In this document: positions 1 through 10,056 of the stretch, one piece after another
Layout of the letters: each line of letters opens with the position of its first letter
How positions within the stretch are numbered: the stretch's first letter is position 1
Assembly: GCA_030144725.1 (NCBI GenBank)
Contig: JASKMD010000009.1
Location: 372,001-436,000, forward strand
DNA length: 64,000 bases
Direction: 5' to 3'
DNA from: Haematococcus lacustris
Lineage: Eukaryota; Chlorophyta; Chlorophyceae; Chlamydomonadales; Haematococcaceae
Translations under genes and position numbers: made by a program
Notes under the pieces: model-generated
Database searches by the model: none
Told to the model about the DNA's origin: nothing
Seen by the model: only the letters and a program-made list of their open reading frames with translations

Positions 1-347
1 AGCGTGACTGGACAGTTATAATCGTGCATTTCAGATACCCAATCAGGCGCCCAATCAGGCTCTCAGTGAAGCGCCTGATTAGGCACACGGTTAGGCGCCC
101 AGTCAGATGCCCGGTTGGGTGCCCGGTTTGCCGCCAGAGCCTGGAGTGACCCATGGCTCCTCATCGCCAGGCATCCCCCACAGCCTGCCTGTGCTGACCT
201 CTGTGCCTGCTCACTAGCCCACCGTTGCCGGCTGCACCCCACCTCAATCAACACACCCAGCTGTGCTTGCCAGGTGGGGCCTGAGCGCAAGCACGCTGCC
301 TGCTGCACTTGCCCACAGCCCCAGCAGCAGCCTCTGTAGAAGATGAT

Positions 348-378
<31 letters not shown>

Positions 379-1065
379 AATAAGAAAAAGAAGATGAAGA
401 AGAACGCCTCTGTAATTGCAGCTTCTGACCATAGGCACAGACCCCCTGGCCAGCCAAGCCAACCGAGCTGGGCTAGGGCAGAGCCCGTTCAATACCAGAT
501 GAAAGCCAAGGACTGGACAGAGCACTACTCCATCTAGACATGCCCATCAAGGCTGGGCGAGGCCAGCCCAACGGCAAGGCTGCCAAACCAGCTATCCCCA
601 ACACCGCAGCCAGCCAAGTGGCCACGACTGCAATGCAGTCGCTAGACTAATAGCAATAAAACAAGTGGGACCTGCTGTGGCTGCACTGGTGGCTTGCTTG
701 CCCGGATCTGCCGCCAGGTGTAACAACTGGCCTGGGCTGGGCAGGCTGGGCTGGGCTAGGCTGGACTGGCATGGGCTGCAAGCGGCTGCATGACCGCCGG
801 TTCAGGGTAGAGAGCTCAAGGTGGAGAGCTCAGGGTGGAAAGATCAGGGTGGAAAGATCAGGGTGGTGCAGCGTGGTTGTGCATCGGCTTGTGGGGAGCC
901 AGGCAACAGCACATGGTAGTGGTGCATGCAGTGCCAATCATTGCTGTCACAGTCCTGGTCAGTGGATTGTGCTGAGAGTTCTTAGGTTGTAGAACGGCCA
1001 TCTGAAGCTTGATCCTGGCTTCATCCTATGATTGCCGCCTCTGCCTCCGGAGCTTCTCACCATAA
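1..1065. other. Non-coding stretch before the hexamer array
   Basis: I see no convincing gene here. The short open frames are low in complexity and have no recognisable domain. A purine-rich trinucleotide run of GAT, GAG and GAA units lies at 343-395, and short G/T-rich direct repeats (a GGTGGAAAGATCA-type unit) lie near 820-865. It may be the flank of a gene outside the window. Confidence 0.5.
343..405 (+). repeat. Purine-only microsatellite (GAT/GAG/GAA)
   Basis: The plus strand is an almost unbroken purine run built of GAT, GAG, GAA and AAG units. It opens all frames artificially, giving Arg/Lys or Ser/Leu-rich translations, and should not be read as coding. Confidence 0.8.
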
Positions 1066-1534
1066 TGGCCCCTGCCCCTGCCCCTGCCCCTGCCCCGCCC
1101 CCGCCCCCGCCCCCGCCCCCGCCCCTGCCCCTGCCCCTGCCCCTGCCCCTGCCCCTGCCCCTGCCCCTGCCCCTGCCCCTGCCCCTGCCCCTGCCCCTGC
1201 CCCTGCCCCTGCCCCTGCCCCTGCCCCTGCCCCTGCCCCTGCCCCTGCCCCTGCCCCTGCCCCTGCCCCTGCCCCTGCCCCTGCCCCTGCCCCTGCCCCT
1301 GCCCCTGCCCCTGCCCCTGCCCCTGCCCCTGCCCCTGCCCCTGCCCCTGCCCCTGCCCCTGCCCCTGCCCCTGCCCCTGCCCCTGCCCCTGCCCCTGCCC
1401 CTGCCCCTGCCCCTGCCCCTGCCCCTGCCCCTGCCCCTGCCCCTGCCCCTGCCCCTGCCCCTGCCCCTGCCCCTGCCCCTGCCCCTGCCCCTGCCCCTGC
1501 CCCTGCCCCTGCCTCTGCCCCTGTCTCTGCCCTT
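1066..1534 (+). repeat. (CCCCTG)n hexanucleotide array
   Basis: About 450 bases of nearly perfect CCCCTG repeats, with a (CCCCCG)n variant patch at about 1093-1125 and decaying units at the right edge. The six-base period keeps several frames open, producing Pro-Ala, Pro-Leu, Gly-Ala and Gly-Arg dipeptide translations on both strands. These are artefacts of the repeat. The same unit in reverse complement, GGGGCA, recurs in an intron at 43747-43853. Confidence 0.95.
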
Positions 1535-2699
1535 GCCCTCAACCTTCCCACGGCTGCTGACGTGGTAAAGTGGTAAAGTGGAGCAAAGGGAGCAACGTGA
1601 TGGGCAAGGGACTAGGGACGCACCAGGAGGCCAGGCTGCACATGGCGCCCGGGAGCTGTGTGGCAGTCGACGCTGCTTCCAGACGCTGCTGGCGTGCCCG
1701 GGGCCTGGTGATGGGCACTGTAGAGCCGCGGGCTGCATGCCGTTTTTACAACGATGGCGTGATGTGACGGCGCAGCATCTGTCACATAGCCCTTTCACTC
1801 CAAAGGGCAAGTGAACCTCACCGATGCTGTGTTGTGTTACGAACGATTTATTCCGTTTGCTTTGCCATTTCGGTTGGGCTTGATGTCAAAGCCCAATTGA
1901 ACACTACCATGACGGTGGCATTAGCGCCTCAAGAAGCAGACTCAGACCTGACAGGAGGGCAACATCAAGCAACAGTTGGCCGCCTTGGCCAAGGCCAGCC
2001 CAAGGGCACATGCTGGGAAGGCCTTGAGGCACCTTAAGGCCTTGCTGGACTCAGTTAGTTAGACTTAGTTAGACAGCCCCCCAACGCCAACTCAGGTTGT
2101 AAAGTGCGCAACAAAGGCTGTACCGGCCACCTCCCCCAACCATCTGCCAACCGCCTTCGAGCCACATTGCCGCAATCGTTTTCCGATCCGACTGCTTCTG
2201 CCGATGCGCATGCTCGTGTAGAGCAACCTAAGCGGCGCGGGTGGTCGCAGCGATGACTGCATGCCCCGAACCGGCTTAAATTCGAATTACTAACTTTGAT
2301 GCTTTGCTGTGCACGGCCTACTGACTGGATAACTATTCTGGATGGGTGAAAGGTAGCTGGCTGGGTTGGCTACATACTGAGCCAGCTAGCATTAAATTTG
2401 GCGCAGCGAGTGCAGAGTTACAGCCGTCCTACTACCAGGGGTCGTTTACTGCCATTTTTTGAATGTTGGGGGCGCCTGAGCTGAGCTGGAGGTGTGTGAG
2501 TCCATGTGGAAGGAGAGCCTCACGCCACGCTGGGTCAACTAGAGGTTCCGGCTATACAGCGGCAGGCGGCAGGCGGCAGGCGGCAGGCGGCAGGCGGCGG
2601 TCAGCGCCAGCCACTGCCTCCCCAACACTTGGGACAGGCTGCTGCGGTCGGTGTGGTCGGTGTTGTCGGTGAAGCAAGTGCGTGGACCGCGACATGAAT
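1535..2699. other. Non-coding stretch left of the retrotransposon block
   Basis: No gene is supported. A 7-bp GGCAGGC tandem occupies 2561-2598. The last five bases of the target copy (GCGGT, 2700-2704) duplicate the bases right of the first chromovirus at 12808-12812, so this is the original left flank of that insertion. Confidence 0.5.
2561..2598 (+). repeat. (GGCAGGC)n 7-bp tandem
   Basis: Five to six copies of GGCAGGC in a row, followed by a partial unit. It is a simple tandem with no coding support. Confidence 0.8.
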
Positions 2700-2704
2700 G
2701 CGGT

Positions 2705-2876
2705 TGTTACGTGACCATGTAAGGCTAAGCTAATGCCGGTTGAGAGATCTGGATCTCCCCTGTGAGAAGTGTGATGTGGTGAGGTGATCTGAGGCCGGGT
2801 TCGATTCCCGGGCAGACTTCCTGACAACGCCCAGTCTGTCATGGAGAACTCAGTCACCGCCACTCATCACGCAACA
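2705..2876 (+). repeat. 5' LTR of first chromovirus
   Basis: 172 bases, TG...CA ends, and by eye identical to 12636-12807. A perfect tRNA T-arm-like hairpin lies at 2795-2811: stem CCGGG/CCCGG around the loop TTCGATT, which reads as a pol III B box. A GAGATC/GATCTC inverted repeat lies just upstream. Confidence 0.95.
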
Positions 2877-2878
2877 GT

Positions 2879-2894
2879 TGGTTGCCGACCGAGG
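2879..2894 (+). other. Candidate primer-binding site, first chromovirus
   Basis: It starts TGG two bases after the 5' LTR and reads TGGTTGCCGACCGAGG. The second chromovirus has TGGTTTCCGACCGACG in the same place (13099-13114), 14 of 16 bases the same. This suggests both use the same tRNA primer, which I cannot name. Confidence 0.55.
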
Positions 2895-3090
2895 CCCTGG
2901 CGCCTCCTAGGCCTGATTGGCTAAAGCACGCCAAGTTGTGTCCCAGCCTTGAGGGAGAAGACGTAGAGGGCTGGTGGGAAGCGACGGGAGGGCTACTGGA
3001 GTTTCCTTTCAGCCCGGAGCAGGAGCGCGAGCTTGAAGTCGTGCGCCTACGCATTGCTGGTAACTTGTGGCTGCCGCAGTTTGTCTAGAA

Positions 3091-3351
3091 ATGTCGGGCG
3101 GCAGTACAACCAGATTATCTGATACTTTCTTTGAGCAGCTCGCTAACGTAGCGGGTAATCGCGCTGCTGCAGCAAGGTTGTTGCAAGACGCTGGCCTGGT
3201 GCGTTTCCGTCCAGGGATGATGAGCGAAGGAGGTCAGGGTGACGTTCCGATTTCGCGAGATGTGGTGAGCGGTGAGGAGCTACGCAGAATGCGTGCAGAG
3301 CTTGAGGCTCGTGAAAGAGAGGTGGAAGCCCTAGAGAGGAGGCTGAGGTGA
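3091..3351 (+). pseudogene. Gag N-terminal remnant
   Basis: Open from an ATG at 3091 to a TGA at 3349-3351, about 86 residues. It begins MSGGSTTRLSDTFFEQLANV and ends in a charged, coiled-coil-like stretch ([20 protein letters not shown]). No capsid core or CCHC knuckle follows. At about 3347 the sequence passes directly into the linker that precedes the reverse transcriptase, in another frame. The position after the LTR and primer site fits gag, but assignment rests on location rather than on a recognised domain. It would not give a working capsid. Confidence 0.55.
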
Positions 3352-4036
3352 AGAAGCAGGTGGCTGAGCTGCTGGCCAAAGGGTTGATTGAGCCAAGCAG
3401 CAGCCCATACGGGGCACCAATCCTGTTTGTGCAAAAGAAAGATGGGAGCCTGAGGATGTGCATTGATTACCGTGCTCTCAACAAGTTAACAGTGAGGGAC
3501 AGGTACCCCCTTCCCAGGATTGACGACCTGTTTGACAAACTGGCTGGCAAGAGGGTGTTCAGCTCCCTAGACCTGCAGTCTGGGTACCATCAGATCAGGA
3601 TCACTGAGGAGGATGTGCCTAAGACGGCATTCTTGACGCCAATGGGCCAGTTCCAGTTCAAGGTGCTCTGCTTTGGGCTGACCAACGCCCCTGCTACGTT
3701 CCAACGGATGATGAATAACGTATTCAAGCCTTTGATCAATGAGTGTGTGCTGGTGTACATTGATGACATTCTGGTGATGAGCAACACCCCTGAGGAGCAT
3801 GTGCAGCACCTGAGGCAAGTCCTGCAGCTCATGCGAGAAAACAAGTTCTACGCCAAACTGGCAAAGTGCGAGTTCAACAAGACGCAGCTGGCGTTCTTGG
3901 GCCACATCGTGGGCAGCAGTGGCATTGCTGTCGACCCTACGAAAGTGCAAGTCGTAAGAGAATGGCCGACGCCGCGCAACCTAAAAGACCTGCAGGCTTT
4001 CCTGGGGCTAGCAAACTACTTCAGGCGGTTCATATC
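3348..4036 (+). pseudogene. Ty3/gypsy pol, 5' part (reverse transcriptase), interrupted
   Basis: Reverse transcriptase of chromovirus type. It carries the [12 protein letters not shown] entry motif, the [10 protein letters not shown] block, [22 protein letters not shown], the [11 protein letters not shown] block and the YIDD catalytic box, then the LGHIVG and [11 protein letters not shown] thumb/connection motifs. The protease that should precede it is missing: the frame starts at the gag deletion junction and lacks its own ATG. The frame is cut at 4037 by the copia LTR. The same frame resumes at 10062 after one copy of the ATATC duplication, so RT was uninterrupted when copia landed. Confidence 0.9.
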
Positions 4037-4319
4037 TGTTAGTTGCATACCCTCCCGGTGCAGTTGAGATCAAGCACCGGGATTGTAGGGTGTGCCTGCC
4101 AGCGGCCCGGCCGCGATGAGTGCGAGTGTGACTGCCGTATTTAGGGCAGACACCCGGCAGTCGTAGGCACCCTGAACTGGTGTCCGCGTCTGCCCGTGCT
4201 CTTCCAACAGGTAGGCGCAAGGTTGCGCAAGGTTGACGCAAGGTTGCGCGTTAGCAGTTGTGGCAGATCAATGTAACTACCCTGAACTGGTGTCCGCGTC
4301 TGCCCGTGCTCTTCCAACA
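4037..4319 (+). repeat. 5' LTR of copia element
   Basis: 283 bases. The last ~42 bases (starting ACCCTGAACTGGTGTCCGCG) also occur inside the LTR at 4169-4212, separated by a GCGCAAGGTT-type mini-tandem. The LTR thus carries an internal duplication of its own 3' end. Confidence 0.95.
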
Positions 4320-4406
4320 GGTTATGGGCCCACGCGCTGACGCGCGATAGGACTCCAGTAAGTTGCTGGCTAGGGTTCGTGTGGTTGACAGCCCAGTCGA
4401 TCAGCG

Positions 4407-5165
4407 ATGGCAACTTCTCCTGCTTCAGCCTCCGGCAATCAGGCCACCATTCTCGATGACGACAACTGGCCAATTTGGAGCATCCGCACCGAAGGCCTGC
4501 TAATCGAAGCAGGCCTCTGGTCCGTCGTCGCCGACGGCGTCACCCCCTTACCCACCGCGCCAGCAGCTAACGCCACTCAGCAAGAGCAGACTGCGTATGC
4601 TGCTGAGCTAGCCAGATCTCGCGCGGACAGCGCGCTGGACCGCAAAGCCAAAGCCTTTGTCCAGCGGCACGTCTCTAACCTCCACATCTTCACTGTCAAG
4701 TCTGCAGACTCAGCGCAAGACGCCTGGGAAACCCTCGAATCTCAGTTCACCGAATCGTCAGTCGCGCGACAGTCGCAGCTTCAGCAGCAACTCAGTCTCC
4801 TGCGCATGGAGCCCGGCGAGTCAGTAGCGCGCTTCTATGCGCGTTTGCAGCAGCTGCTTACAGAGCTGGAAGCCTGCAACTGTGAGACATCTGAGTCCAC
4901 AGTGGTACTCGCCATTCTAGCAGCCCTACCGCCTGAGTATGAAAGCACAGTCGAAAGGCTGCGCTATGATCAGACCAGCGCCGACCTAAAAGTCGAGCGC
5001 ATCAAGCGTGTGCTGCTGACTAAGGAGGCTGACCTACTCAGCAAGCAGATGCAGCAGCAACTCAGCACCTCCTCATCCTCACTCTGGTCCTACTCCTCCC
5101 CTTCTGATAGCAGGGGGGCTGGTAGCTCAGGCGGACAGGGGGGCAGGGGCAGGTTCAGACTACCT

Positions 5166-5199
<34 letters not shown>

Positions 5200-8100
5200 C
5201 CAGAGCACAGTCGCCTGACAGGTCCACCAGGGATGTCAGCTCACATGCTCACCTGACCTGCAACTACTGTGCTAAGCCTGGCCACATCATGTCTGAATGT
5301 TTCACCTTTGACAGGGACCAGCGCAACCGCATGAGGACCCTATTCAGCAACCCTGCCAAACCCAGCAGCCCAGGCAGACGACCCAGTCCAGGCAGGAGCT
5401 CCAGCCCAGCCAGGACATCCAGCCCCAGCAGAGGCAGGGCCCAGACCCCTGGCAGAGCAGCAGCTCAGAGCCCATCCAGGGGAGCCAGCCTGTTCACCTG
5501 CTCCACTGCTGCTGCTGATGATGATGATGATGATGATCTTGATGATGTCCTCATGCAGATGGTGCAGCCCAGACTAAACTTCAACAGCGACCTGTACAGC
5601 CCTTTCTGCATTGACTCAGGAGCCTCACAGCACATCCTGAAGGACCTGCAGTTCTTCTACAACTACACTCCCTTTGCGCCAGACAAGCACAGGCCTGTAA
5701 GGCTGGCAGCTGAGGGCCACAGGGTCTGGGCAGTTGGGTCAGGCAGTGTGTTCCTCAGCACCAAGCGTGGCTCCTGGTTCCTCAACCATGCTTTGTATGT
5801 ACCTGACAGCAAGCAGAACTTCATCTCAGTGACAGCTGCAACAGACGATGGCAGCAGCTTTCTATTCCGTGGTGATGTGTGCCAGATCAGCTGCAATCAG
5901 TTTGGCAGCATGCTCAGGGTCAATGCGCACAAGGTCAGAAACTCTTACATCCTGGCTGCTGTTCCCATGCCAGATGGACCTGACACAGATTCTGAGCAGG
6001 AGCAGGGTGCCAAGCTGTATGGCATCCAGCAGTCAGCTCTACAGCCTGACCCCAGAGTAAAGCTGGAGCTCCTGACCAACGTGCCTGCGCCCTCTGCCAA
6101 CAGCACCACCTCCAACTCTCCCCAGGTGTGGCACCAGCGCCTGTGTCATACTTCCTATGATGCTCTGGCACGCATGCAGTCAGCAGGCATGGTGTCAGGT
6201 GTACCTGTCACAGCCGCACAATTCCGAGCAGCTGCCTCAGATCCAGCTGTGTGTGTGGGCTGTGTCAAGGGCAAGCAGCACAAGAATGTTGCATTTGCTG
6301 GACCACCCCCCAATGCAGCACCAGTGACAGCTCCCCTAGGGCTGATCCACATGGATGTCTGTGGCCCCATGCATGCCAGGGCCAGAGACGGCAGCCTGTA
6401 TGTGGCTACTTTCCTTGATGAGTACACAAAGCTTTCTGTGTGTGTGCCCATCAGCAGCAAGGCTCAGGTGCCAGACACAGTCAGAACAGTCATTGAAGAG
6501 CTTGAGACCCAGTCAGGCTACCGCTGCAAGGCCATCCGAACAGACAATGGCACAGAATACGTCAACAGCCGCATGAGGGAATACTGTGCCAGCAAAGGCA
6601 TAGTGCACCAGCACTCAGCCCCCTACAGCCCCCAGCAGAACGGTGCAGCTGAACGCCTGAACAGAACCATCTTTGAAAAAGCTCGCAGCATCATCCACTC
6701 AGCCGATATCTCACTCAGCTTCTGGGCACATGCTGTCAAGTTTGCCAATCATGTCAGATGCCTGCTTCCTGTGTCAGGCCAGCCGCTCACACCTTGGGAG
6801 GCCTTCTACGGTGTCAAACCTGATCTGTCTGGTCTCAGAGTGTTTGGCTGCAGAGTCTGGCTCCACATTCCTGATCACCAGCGCAGCAAGCTGCAAGCCA
6901 AATCAGTTGAAGGCCTGTTCATAGGCTATGAGCCTGGCTCTAAGGCGTACAGGGTACTGGTCAATGGCAGAGAGACATGCAGCAAGGACATAGTGTTTGA
7001 CGAGCTGTCAGTTCTGCAGCCTACTCGCCAGCAAGACCAGCCAGCACAACCTGTGTTTCTCTTACCCCTCCCACCCAGCCCTACAACCCCCTCTGAGCCA
7101 CTGTCCCCAGCAGCTCCTGCTGAGGGGGGCAACAGTCTGCAGCAGACCAGCAGCAGTAGCTCTGAGGACAGTGGGAGCAGCAGCAGCAGCATCAGCAGGC
7201 CAGGCAGCAGTGCACAGCGACCACAGTCCAGACCCCTGGAAGGCGTAGGGGCACATCAGGACAGCAGCAGCTCAGACTCTCCACCCAGTGAGCAAGAACC
7301 CAGTCAGCAAGTCAGCCTCACTGCCAGATATGAGCCAGGCTCCCACATGTGGCACCAACAGCAACTGGAGCTCATCAGCAAGCTACCCAGACCAGGAATA
7401 GGCAGATTCAGCTTTCGTTCTATGCCTCTAGCCAGGGAGACAGTGGGAGCACAACCAGCTGCAGCACCAGCAGCAGCAAGACCAGCAGCACCAGCTGCAG
7501 CACCAGCAGCAGCAAGACCAGCAGCACCATCTGCAGCACCAGTAGCAGCAAGACCAGCAGCACCAGCCGCAGCACCGACAGCAGCAAGACCAGCAGCACC
7601 AGCCGCAGCACCACCAGCAGCACCAGCAGCAGTCAGACCGTCAGCATCATCTGCAGCACCAACAGCAGCAAGACCGGCAGCACCAGCAGCTAGACCAGCA
7701 GCAGCAGCAAGACCAGGCTTGGCACAGCCTGCGCTCCGTGTTCCTCTGATCCCAACATCAGCAACAGCAAGACAGGCAGCACCTGCAGTGCACCCCTCTA
7801 TGCCCATGCCTCCTGCACCTGATCCACGGCCTGCCTCACCTGAAACACCTGCTGCACCCGTGCCACGGCGCAACCCATCCAGAGAGAGGCACCGACCTGA
7901 GAGGTTCAGGGACTCTGACTTGTTTGCCATGAATGTGTCAGACTCTCCTGTCAATGACACACCCACTGTGGCAGAGGCTCTGGCAGGTCCCATGGCAGAC
8001 CTGTGGATTGAAGCCATGAATGCTGAGCTGGCCTCCCTGCATGCCAACCAAACATGGTGCCTTGAAGAGCGTCCTGCCAATGCACGTGTGCTGCCTACCA

Positions 8101-9497
8101 AATGGGTACTCAAAGTGAAGCGTGATGCTGCAGGGAACATTGAGAAGCTGAAGGCCAGGCTAGTGGCAAAGGGGTTCTATCAACAATCAGGTGTGGATGT
8201 AGGAGATGTCTATGCACCTGTCAGCAAGCACACCACACTGCGCACCCTCCTGGCCAAGGCAGCAGCTGAAAACATGGAGATTCATCAGTTAGACTTTGAG
8301 ACAGCCTTCCTGAACGGCAAGCTAGAGCCAGGGGAGGTTATCTATGTGCAGCAGCCAGAGGGCTTTGAGGAGGGCAGCACTAACACTGTGTGCCGCCTGC
8401 AGAAGGCCCTGTATGGACTGAGGCAGGCCCCTAGGGCGTGGCATGCTAGGCTGTGTGAGGAGCTGCTGAGCATGGGCTTCAAGGCCTCTGAGGCAGACCC
8501 TGCCCTGTTTACCCTGCAGCTGAGCACTGGCATGGTGTACCTGCTAGTGTATGTGGACGACTGCCTTCTGTGCACCCAGCAGGGGGACACCGCAGGCTTG
8601 GCTCACGTGAAGAAGCAGCTGTCCTCAGCATTCAAACTGAAGGACTTGGGTGAGGCACGGTGGTTCCTAGGGATGCAGCCAACCAGAGACAGGGCTGAGG
8701 GCACCATCAAGCTTGACCAGCACAAGTTCATCCAGGAGCTGGTTACAGCCAACAGCAAGTCAGCAGCTCACAGCAAGCCTCTGCCCATGGCTCCTGCTGT
8801 TAAGCTAGTCAGGGAAGGGGATGCATTGGACACAACTCTGCATCATTACAGTGCCCTGGTGGGCAGTCTGCTTTACCTGACCTGCTGCACACGGCCAGAC
8901 ATTGCATTTGCTGTGGGCGCCTTGGCCAGGCACATGTCTGCACCCACTAAGCAGCACTGGGCAGCAGCCTGCAGTGTGCTATGTTACCTGAAGGGCACAG
9001 CAGATCAAGGACTCCTGTTTGGTGGTGTGTCAGGGCTGCAGGGCTTCTCTGATGCAGACTATGCAGGGGACAAGGACACAGCCAGAAGCACCACTGGGTA
9101 TATCTTCACTCTGAATGGGGGTGCCATTAGCTGGTCCAGCCGCCTGCAGCCGACTGTGGCTATGTCAACAGCAGAAGCAGAATATATGGCAGCTTCCAGC
9201 GCAGCCAAGGAGGCTCTGTGGCTGCGCAAGCTCATGAGGGATCTGCAGCTGGATGCCAGCTGTGTGCACCTGGGCTGTGACAATCAGGCAGCCATTCAGC
9301 TCTTGCACAACCCCATGGCCACCTCCAGGGCTAAGCACATAGATGTGCACCACCACTTTGTCAGAGAGCGCATCAGCAGGGGTGAGGTAGCTTTCCACTA
9401 CTGCCACACCTCCAGCATGCTGGCAGATATTCTCACCAAGCCCTTGGCAGCAGTCCAGTTTAACATGGGCAAGCAAGGATGTGGAGTGTTCAGCTGA
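4407..9497 (+). CDS. Copia Gag-Pol polyprotein (1696 aa)
   Basis: One open frame from the first ATG after the LTR. In order: a copia-type Gag with the WPIWSIR start and the QSQLQQQLSLLRM block, then a poly-Gln run; a CCHC knuckle CNYCAKPGHIMSEC (about residue 285); a Ser/Pro-rich linker; an aspartic protease with CIDSGASQHI; the GAG-pre-integrase HxxxC...CxxC module (WHQRLCHTS ... CVGCVKGK); an integrase core with HMDVCGPM, RTDNGTEY and the glutamate in QQNGAAERLNR; a long Pro/Ala-rich spacer; a RVT_2 reverse transcriptase with WVLKVKRD, QLDFETAFLNG, LYGLRQAPRAW and YVDD; an RNase H with DADYAGD and STAEAEY, ending in the ADILTKPLA motif. No frameshift or stop is present. The polyprotein should make virus-like particles, reverse-transcribe and integrate the element. 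Confidence 0.96.
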
Positions 9498-9773
9498 ACA
9501 GGCACAGGTCTTATCTGATCTGAAACAGCCTGTGGTATCCAGCCTGGAATGCGAATCAGGACTGGAGCATGGAAGGATTCTGGGCACAGGCCTGTCTGCC
9601 TGTTAACAGCCTGTTGATCTTAGCATGGTGTGCTATTGCCCTGATCTGAGAAGTTGCCCGCAGTTGTTTGCTTGGCTCAGGCTTGCATGCCTGCTAACCG
9701 CCAGTAGCTTGCTTAAACAGTTGTTGGAAGCGCAAAGTTGTTGCTCTCACCTAGCCAGACCTCTGAGTGGGAG

Positions 9774-10056
9774 TGTTAGTTGCATACCCTCCCGGTGCAG
9801 TTGAGATCAAGCACCGGGATTGTAGGGTGTGCCTGCCAGCGGCCCGGCCGCGATGAGTGCGAGTGTGACTGCCGTATTTAGGGCAGACACCCGGCAGTCG
9901 TAGGCACCCTGAACTGGTGTCCGCGTCTGCCCGTGCTCTTCCAACAGGTAGGCGCAAGGTTGCGCAAGGTTGACGCAAGGTTGCGCGTTAGCAGTTGTGG
10001 CAGATCAATGTAACTACCCTGAACTGGTGTCCGCGTCTGCCCGTGCTCTTCCAACA
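9774..10056 (+). repeat. 3' LTR of copia element
   Basis: Matches 4037-4319 at every base I compared, including the internal 42-bp duplication. It is followed directly by ATATC and the resumed chromovirus frame. Confidence 0.95.

Larger units (their letters stand above)
4037..10056 (+). mobile_element. Intact Ty1/copia LTR retrotransposon
   Basis: A complete 6020-bp element with two 283-bp LTRs (4037-4319, 9774-10056) that appear identical, TG...CA ends, and a perfect 5-bp target duplication ATATC (4032-4036, 10057-10061). A single uninterrupted gag-pol frame of 1696 codons runs 4407-9497 with the copia order gag, protease, integrase, RT, RNase H. A purine-rich tract (GAGTGGGAG, 9765-9773) abuts the 3' LTR. 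It is inserted in the same orientation into the RT/RNase H region of the first chromovirus and is therefore younger. All parts needed for autonomy seem present. Confidence 0.97.

Noticed and set aside
959..1810. Long open frames with Gly-Arg, Pro-Ala, Pro-Leu and Gly-Ala dipeptide repeats on both strands
   Set aside because: They come from the (CCCCTG)n array, whose six-base period keeps frames open; no start context, splice sites or flanking coding sequence support a gene.
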